A stretch of 64,000 bases of DNA from assembly GCA_958510825.1 (NCBI GenBank), contig OY294051.1, positions 35,340,393 to 35,404,392 on the forward strand. Reading direction: 5' to 3'. The position numbers and the translations under genes were made by a program. The notes below the pieces were generated by a model. The model saw only the letters and a program-made list of their open reading frames with translations. It did no database searches and was not told the origin of the DNA. Of this stretch, positions 57,776-64,000 are shown piece after piece (positions within the stretch are counted from its first letter, which is position 1; every line of letters starts with the position of its first letter). The stretch comes from Brachypterus glaber (lineage: Eukaryota > Arthropoda > Insecta > Coleoptera > Kateretidae).

Positions 57776-57778
<3 letters not shown>
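56300..57778. mobile_element. Element with opposed subterminal repeat arrays
   Basis: Left block (about 56530-56780): AATAATACTGCGTCC-type words recur five times at ~55-base spacing, each followed by TTTAAAATCTTTTCAA-like sequence. Right block (57475-57778): GGACGCAGTATTGTTAGG-type words, the reverse complement, recur six times. The core (56985-57232) holds a palindrome AACATAATAATATTATGTT and an inverted pair GAGCCATTTCGCC / GGCGAAATGGCTC. Outer limits are estimated. Repeated subterminal motifs facing inward are typical transposase-binding arrays. Confidence 0.6.

Positions 57779-57813
<35 letters not shown>
57779..57813. repeat. (AT)n microsatellite
   Basis: Uninterrupted AT dinucleotides of about 34 bases directly after the right repeat block of the preceding element. 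Confidence 0.95.
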
Positions 57814-57814
<1 letters not shown>

Positions 57815-58285
57815 TAGTTGGTAAATAATATACTTTATGTAAATTTAATGTTTAAAATTATTATTGTTCTCAGTCTACTGAGTTTAGACAACCATATATT
57901 CTCTGTCTTGAGTTTCCTGTTCTCTATTATACACACGTAACTTTTAGGTTATTGTATTAATTATCTTAGTAAATAACTATGAAAAATAAAGGTTATTTTT
58001 CTAAACATTTAAAAGGGAAAAAACATATTTAAAAAAAAAACTAGTCTTGTAAATATTAGAGTAGAATGGGCCTTATATTTTTTTATTATACTAAAATTTT
58101 CAATGAGATGTAACTAGAAAACTCTGAAAATATAAGAGATCAAACTTATCTAAGACTGGGGCCCTAAAATTCATAAATTACAAATAAATTTTTCTGTAAT
58201 TTTTGTATAAGTGAAAAATATAAAGGGCTTGACATCAACCGGTGAACGGTAAACACATGTATCAGATCGAAAAGAATTTATTTTT
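57814..58285. other. Gene-free stretch, nothing recognised
   Basis: AT-rich, no repeats or frames of note. Confidence 0.5.
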
Positions 58286-58421
58286 ATTTAATGCATTCTA
58301 ATATTTATTCATAATATTAAAATGATTTAACTAAACCAAGACGAGCTAAACGCCAAATAAAAGCTTCTAAATAAGCAACTTATTTGGCGCTTAGCTCGTT
58401 TTGAATTAGAATGCATTAAAT
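58286..58421. mobile_element. 136-base MITE
   Basis: Ends ATTTAATGCATTCTAAT and ATTAGAATGCATTAAAT are exact complements. An inner pair GAGCTAAACGCCAAATAA / TTATTTGGCGCTTAGCTC extends the stem. Non-coding. Confidence 0.8.
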
Positions 58422-58809
58422 ACAAAGAAGGGTATCGTTTTAAATAGAAGTTTTAAGCTAAATAAGAAAAATATGTTTTTGTTTAAAAAAGTGCAATATG
58501 ATAAAAAAAAAGATAAAAAACTGTGTTATTTGTTAATAAAGAGCAAAATGAAAAAAACAATAAAAACTCAGGAATTATTTGTTATCGTAAACCCGACAAC
58601 ATCGCATTATTCTTACGCTAAAAATGACTATCATACTGAAAAAGGAAATATTTTTTATTTATTTACAAAACCAACATAAATACGTTTAGGTAGAATGTAT
58701 AATAAAAACACTGTACAATATTAATTAAATATTTATTTTCAAATAAATATATTTAATTAATTTGAAAAGTTAAAAGTCTATGTGTAACTTTTCCATAATC
58801 TAGTTTTAA

Positions 58810-58812
<3 letters not shown>

Positions 58813-58872
<60 letters not shown>
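58813..58872. repeat. (AT)n microsatellite at LINE 3' end
   Basis: About 60 bases of pure AT dinucleotide immediately after the stop codon of the minus-strand LINE fragment, consistent with the simple-repeat tail of an RTE-like LINE. Confidence 0.9.
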
Positions 58873-58873
<1 letters not shown>

Positions 58874-58875
<2 letters not shown>

Positions 58876-59043
58876 AGCTCTGCAGGCCCAGTGGGCCCAT
58901 GGCTTGTTTGACAATGTTTCTCCATGTATTTCTATCTCTAGTCTTCTCCTTCCAATTAGTGATATTTATTTGCTCTATATCCTTCACCACCTCATCCTTC
59001 CATCTTGTTCTCGGCCTTCCTCTTCTCTTCTTTCCACCTAAGC
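58874..59043 (-). mobile_element. LINE retrotransposon 3' end (5'-truncated)
   Basis: On the minus strand an open frame ending at TAA 58874-58876 reads LGGKKRRGRPRTRWKDEV, then TNWKEKTRDRNTWRN...GPLGL. GRPRxRW followed by a D-rich helix and W(R/K)xxAxDRxxWR is the usual C-terminus of insect RTE/I-like LINE reverse-transcriptase proteins. Everything 5' of this is missing. I infer a 5'-truncated insertion with a (TA)n tail. Confidence 0.75.
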
Positions 59044-60364
59044 TTTTTAAATCATATCATGGAAATAAACTAATTTAACATGTTGAAAGCCACATTAAAT
59101 TACTTGTCTTGAGTAACACTGTCCCATGCACCTACATGCCTTGGATTATCGTTGAAGCTGCTGGTTTGCTTACAATGTTATTATAGTATAAATACCTCAA
59201 AAATAACTCCATAATCGTACTGAAACTTAAGAAACTAGTCACATAAGCCTAGCCTAATTACACATTGAATTACAGTATATTAAATCCGTAAAAACTAATA
59301 AGACACAACAAAATATTTTAATATTATAGTCAAGAGGAGTAAACACAACACAGACCCACTTTGGCCCCACTGTAGTAGTTAATATGCAAAGTTATTTTTA
59401 TTTTGACGAGATGACATTTGACATTTGAAGTTTCGTGCAATGTTGCCAAATCGTACATTGATATATGTCAAAATTCTTAATTAAAATAATTAATTAAAGT
59501 ATGTTCCGGGATGTAAAAAGGGCTGAAATTTTGGCTATTTATTTTTTATGTATCTATAAGCATGTAAAGTCTTATCGTTGCAGGCGATTTAGCCCAAAAT
59601 GCGATACCCTCCTTTAATTTTACTATGCAATCATTTATAATTATTATTTATAATTTTCTATTAGAGATCATCCACAACAGATAATTGCAATTGTAAAATG
59701 GGTAAAATGCAAAATACAACAGTACTATTATTTCGTGATGACGTCAGTTCAAATAGCTATGAAATTGACAGTATCTACTGAATATATTTACGGCTTGTTA
59801 TAAATAATTAAACTGATCCTAAATTTGCACTGCAATTATAGTCCTTTGCATTGCATAGACTCGTCAAGGGTTTTGACCGTCTCGAAGGCAATGTATATAA
59901 TATTTAAAACGCTTTGATCTAAAGCCCGACGTCATGAATATCTATAAGTTACAATTTAGTTTCTAGAAGGCTGTCCAGTTTTCCAGTTTTTTTTTTATAT
60001 CTATTTAGATCTAGATCTAAAAAGACTTGATTTAAGTACGGTTTTAATCCTTGATAAAAGACAAGAGAAAGTGAGGATATAAAAGGAAAACCTACAGATT
60101 TGTTTTTAATGGTACACTGAAAAATTGGATGGTACATCAATTTTAATATCTTTATTATAAGAGAAGGGCCTATTATTCTCAAAGGCGTAATTTCGGCCTA
60201 AATAGAAAAATTTAATGTATCTATAACTACACATAAAAAAAACGTATGTTTGAACCAATAATACTGTTTTTTAATATGGTTAATTTAACCATATATACCA
60301 TCGTGCAACATTTAATTTAATTCAACAATACCGTTTGCTTGATATGCATATGATGATTAATGAA
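59044..60364. other. Gene-free stretch with a dispersed repeat
   Basis: Holds the partner (59514-59616) of the exportin-6 intron 6 repeat. No gene recognised. Confidence 0.5.
59514..59616. repeat. Dispersed repeat, second copy
   Basis: AAAAAGGGCTGAAATTTTGG through AGCCCAAAATGCGATACCCT, the reverse complement of 15888-15990. Confidence 0.7.
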
Positions 60365-60512
60365 AGACCTATCCAGAAGCTTGCATAAGAAAATAAAACA
60401 TAAGAATACGATGCCGTGATTGGCTAACAAGATACATGGCGGCACATCAAGATAATCACGGCATGGCATTGTTATGTACTATGTTGTTATGCGAGCCTGT
60501 GGATATGCCCTA
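60365..60512. mobile_element. AGCTTGCATAAGAACATA MITE, copy 3
   Basis: GACCTATCCAGAAGCTTGCA through GCGAGCCTGTGGATATGCCC; matches 50876-51022 with scattered substitutions in the stem. It ends about 26 bases before the next element. Confidence 0.8.
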
Positions 60513-60538
60513 AACAAAAAAGTATCATTTGGGTATAT

Positions 60539-61172
60539 AGGAAAGTTGCCTAATTTCGAATACCATTTACAATGTACTCAATATTTGATAGTCGGTATTA
60601 CTTTTTGATATTTTTTATAACAAGATACAACTTATGACAAACCACCATTTAATAAAAACAATTTTTTTACAGTTTATTTTTCTAAAAAAAAAACACGGTT
60701 AAATAAACTTTTCGCATTTTTGTGCATTTAAAAAAGGGTTCCTAATTTCGGAATTTTTTTTTTCAAAGTAGATCTGGATCCCATTGCTTATGTTTCTTGT
60801 TATTCCTTGACATATTACTGTGCAAATAAGAAGTAATTTAATCTCAAATTTAATCATTAGGCATTTTTTTACGAATACTATAGAAGCCATAATTTTGCCA
60901 TTTGCGATTTAAACGATTTGTGCTGTCATTTAAGGGGATAAAGCTCTACCGTTACCATATTACAAGATGGATTTAGTTTAATTTTCACATAAAAGTAGGT
61001 TTCTATTTACCTCTGCAGATAGTACCTTAGGAAACGTTTAAGTATTACGTAACGCAAATTTTGATCATTTTGGACCTCCACCCCCCCTAGGAGCGTTACG
61101 TAATACTTGAACGTTCCCTTAGCGACACTACTATCCGAAATTAGGAAACCGTCATAAATTAGGCGCCTTTTA
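60539..61172. mobile_element. TA-flanked ATCCGAAATTAGG element, copy 2
   Basis: GGAAAGTTGCCTAATTTCGA... to ...AAATTAGGCGCCTTT. Shares order and sequence with 33969-34870 but is shorter through internal deletion, and carries a nested insertion at 61027-61121. Confidence 0.8.
61027..61121. mobile_element. 95-base MITE nested in another element
   Basis: Ends TTAGGAAACGTTTAAGTATT and AATACTTGAACGTTCCCTTA with GTTACG/CGTAAC inward. It has no counterpart at the equivalent place in the sister element 33969-34870, so it inserted later. A half copy lies near 31120. Confidence 0.7.
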
Positions 61173-64000
61173 TCATATCATATCATTGTTTCTAAGCTAA
61201 GAACTTTTACCTCAAGAAGTAATTTCAGACCAATGCCGACTTTCAGGCTACCTAGGAGCGATGTTGCATAGTTTCCACCTTATGATGAATTCAAATCATT
61301 ATACTTAAATTAAAAATGTACAAAACTTTATTGTGTATACTATAATTATGTTTAATAATATAGTATATTTAAATCTATTAAAATTAAACTACTAGTTCAT
61401 ATAAAACTCATACAGAACTAATGTTTCTTAAAATTTAAAATAAAATATCCAAAGTATATGTTTTCAATCGGCAACACTGTACCCCTGTCAGTCATTTTAC
61501 GACATTAGACTGTGGGCTTACAGATTCTTTCTCTCTCTTTACGCGTACTAAGTGTAAACAATAGTCACTCCTCACCAGCCCCTCACCGTAGTTGGTTCAC
61601 GCTTCAAACAAAGCATACGGTAGATTTCATCATGTTTCTTCTTGAGGTAAAAGTTCTTTCTAAAATATTTAAAATACGGGCGTTGGACGTTATTTGGCCA
61701 TTTTAAAATAAATCTTTAGATCTTAAATCCTGGTGGCTTGATGAAATTAAATGTTTTTTAAATACACCCTTGAGATTTGCTTAGTGATTTTTAAATTAAA
61801 CTATTTTTTAAGTTGTTTTAGCCATAAGGAAGTCTCTTTTTAAACTCAATGGTTTTTTGAGCCCTAAAAAAAAAATTATTTTTTTTTTTTTTTGATTAGT
61901 AACTCATGCGCATATTGTCTAAAATAAGACATCCGTTATAAACTGAATTTTACCAAAAATAAGACCCCCTTTTAAAACCCAACGATTCAATAATTGACTT
62001 GTCACTTCAATCATTTAATCCATAATTATTTCGTGACAAATTAAATAAGTAATCAAAAAAAATATATATATTTATCTCGAATTGTATTTGACAAGATTAT
62101 TCCCAATTTAGAATAATATTGCCTTGGTAATAAATCAGTAACTGTACATTTATGTATCGATGATTGAAAGATTTTAATGAATTGTGATTGACAGTTAATA
62201 CAGATATATTTTTATAAATCTAATTTGCAAAAAAAAAAAAATAGATTTATTGATTGCCACGTGTATACTTCGCCTCTAAATGGAAACATATTGTAGGATG
62301 GTTTTCTACTTTTCAAAATCTTCAAAAATGCCAACAAAACAATAATAATTATCTAATAGTATATTAAAGTACTAGTTTCATAACATACGCCGCAAGCGGC
62401 TCGTTTTCTAAACTTGTACTCGTGCGCTAAAAACGTGTTATGAAACGAGTGCTTTATACAATTTTTTCTATTTTGCTCTAAAATTAAAAAAAAAAACTTA
62501 CATTTAAATTGATGACTGATTTAGGGATTTTTGTTTTGGATTGGCATTACAGTTTACACCGTTTAAAATTCTAAGAACAAATGATATTTTGATATATTTT
62601 ATAGTCATATCTTCTCTTTTTTACTGAAATTAACAACAATTTTAACATGGTAAAAATAACCTAAACACAAAATTTTGTAGAAAATTCAACTTTAAAGCAA
62701 CATTAAAGGCCAGGTCTGTTGCCAACCCAAAAGAACAAAAAGTACAGACCTCTTATGGGCCTATAAGAACACGCAAAATAGAAAAAAATAATTAAAGGGT
62801 ACAGGAGAAGTCACACAGAAGGCGATTTTATAAAATCAAGAGAAACGACCAAAACTTTAAAATTAAATTTATTATTTTACTTTTTTCTAAAAAAGACTTG
62901 CGTCAGTAAAAAAATTTAAAAAAAAATATTGTTTTTTTAACCGACTTCCAAAAAGGAGGAGGTTATCAATTCGACGTGTGACTTTGTTTTATTTTTATGT
63001 TTGTTCCCGCATAACTTTGTAACGAATGAGCGAAATTTGATGAAAGTTTTTGCAATTTAAAGAGGGCATTCATGAGGTGGTCCCGTTTTAATTTGACGCT
63101 CGGATAACGCCGAGTAAGCCGGCTAATTAAGATAAATCTAATCATTTTAACGCAATTTCACTTAAAAACGGCTTAATTTGGTTCTACTACCAATCAAATT
63201 TTTAGAGAAATCCGGATAACTCGGATAAACCGGACAACTTGATTAAGGGGTCACTCAAATATTACGGCACACTGAAAATCTTTAAATGCCGCTTAACTTG
63301 ATTATCTGGACCTGTAAAATTAAAATACCAAGAGAAAATGATAAATTTTGGGATTTTACCATAAGGCTTTATTTGATTATTACTTAACGCTTAAGTTTAA
63401 CAAGATTTTCTTTAGTATTTTGTTTAAAATAAGGTTGGTTGGACTCTTGGGCGCTGAAATAAAAATATTACTTTTATTTTTTAGAAATTTATCTTTAAGA
63501 TAATGACGTCACAACGCACTAAAAGTGCATTAATTTTCCGAGCTGCTACTAAAAGCTTAAAAAAATACTTAACTCCATTCGATCACATCTTAAATATGTG
63601 GCACTATTGCTAAACCACCCTATAAGCTTTTAAATGCTTCTGTAATTTTCTTTTAGCAATAATTTTATACGTTTTGATTTTTGTTTATCTATTTTATCTT
63701 CTCTAGATATATATTGGTTTCAAATTCCTAAAATTTATCAGATTAACCGGTCACTCAAATTGCATTTCGGTAATATAATTTGAGGTTAGAGTATACCACG
63801 GAGTAAACTTAAATGAGTTACCGATTTTCAGTGTATGTGTACTAGCGCCACTATTTAGTAAAAATATTTTGAAAATGTGGTAAAAGTTAAACGTGTACCA
63901 ACTAATGTTGGTTTAACGCCTTAATTTTTTTTCTATAAACCTTTTAAAAAGCTGTCTTTTAAATGTAACTAAATCGGGTAGGGTTTTAGTTACATACGCG
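61173..64000. other. Gene-free stretch to right edge
   Basis: Contains an inverted repeat GTTTCATAACA / TGTTATGAAAC at 62366-62455, and the motif AACCGACTTCC AAAAA GGAGGAGGTT at 62939-62964, a small hairpin I know as a recurrent motif of insect interspersed repeats. Otherwise AT-rich with no gene recognised. Confidence 0.5.

Noticed and set aside
1..64000. CRISPR arrays, bacterial operons, ribosome binding sites, replication origins.
   Set aside because: Introns, insect neuropeptide gene and repeat content show nuclear eukaryotic DNA; no spaced identical repeats of CRISPR type were seen.

Overview
The window reads as nuclear DNA of an insect. It is strongly AT-rich, genes are split by short GT-AG introns, one precursor carries arthropod FxGxR-amide tachykinin peptides, and most of the rest is non-autonomous transposon sequence. 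A beetle is my best guess, from general genome style only, and is not proven. There is no bacterial-type organisation, CRISPR array or operon.

Left third (1-23,700) is genic. A minus-strand gene starts at 8415 and leaves the window on the left. Five coding exons give about 741 residues: an N-terminal coiled coil, a long Ser/Asp/Glu-rich low-complexity middle and a C-terminal CAP-Gly microtubule-binding module. I cannot name it. Divergent to it, on the plus strand, is Nsun4 (10267-12685, four exons), the mitochondrial rRNA m5C methyltransferase, reconstructed with its short mitochondrial leader exon. Only 246 bases downstream starts exportin-6 (12932-22873, 17 exons, about 1063 residues), the nuclear exporter of profilin-actin; its start codon is alone in the first coding exon.

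Middle (27,600-31,000): a tachykinin precursor gene (Tk) on the minus strand. One exon holds the signal peptide and three peptides, a second holds five more, separated by a 2.5 kb intron filled partly by two hairpin-forming elements.

Right half (31,000-64,000): I found no host gene. It is a field of MITE-like elements, fold-back elements, microsatellites and decayed transposon pieces. Best supported are a hAT-like fold-back element with a perfect 8-base target duplication (40,087-41,407), an element with opposed subterminal repeat arrays (about 56,300-57,778), a terminal-inverted-repeat element around a short Myb/SANT-like reading frame (47,616-48,462), and the 3' end of a LINE (58,874-59,043). 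Several families occur two or three times, so copies within the window confirm each other.

Functionally the three named genes are unrelated (mitochondrial ribosome biogenesis, actin export, neuropeptide signalling). The shared theme is how transposons sit around exons: flanking the CAP-Gly exon, in most larger introns, next to the Tk 5' splice site, and over a polyadenylation signal downstream of exportin-6. All exon joins were made by hand from reading frame, splice consensus and family knowledge; no search was run.
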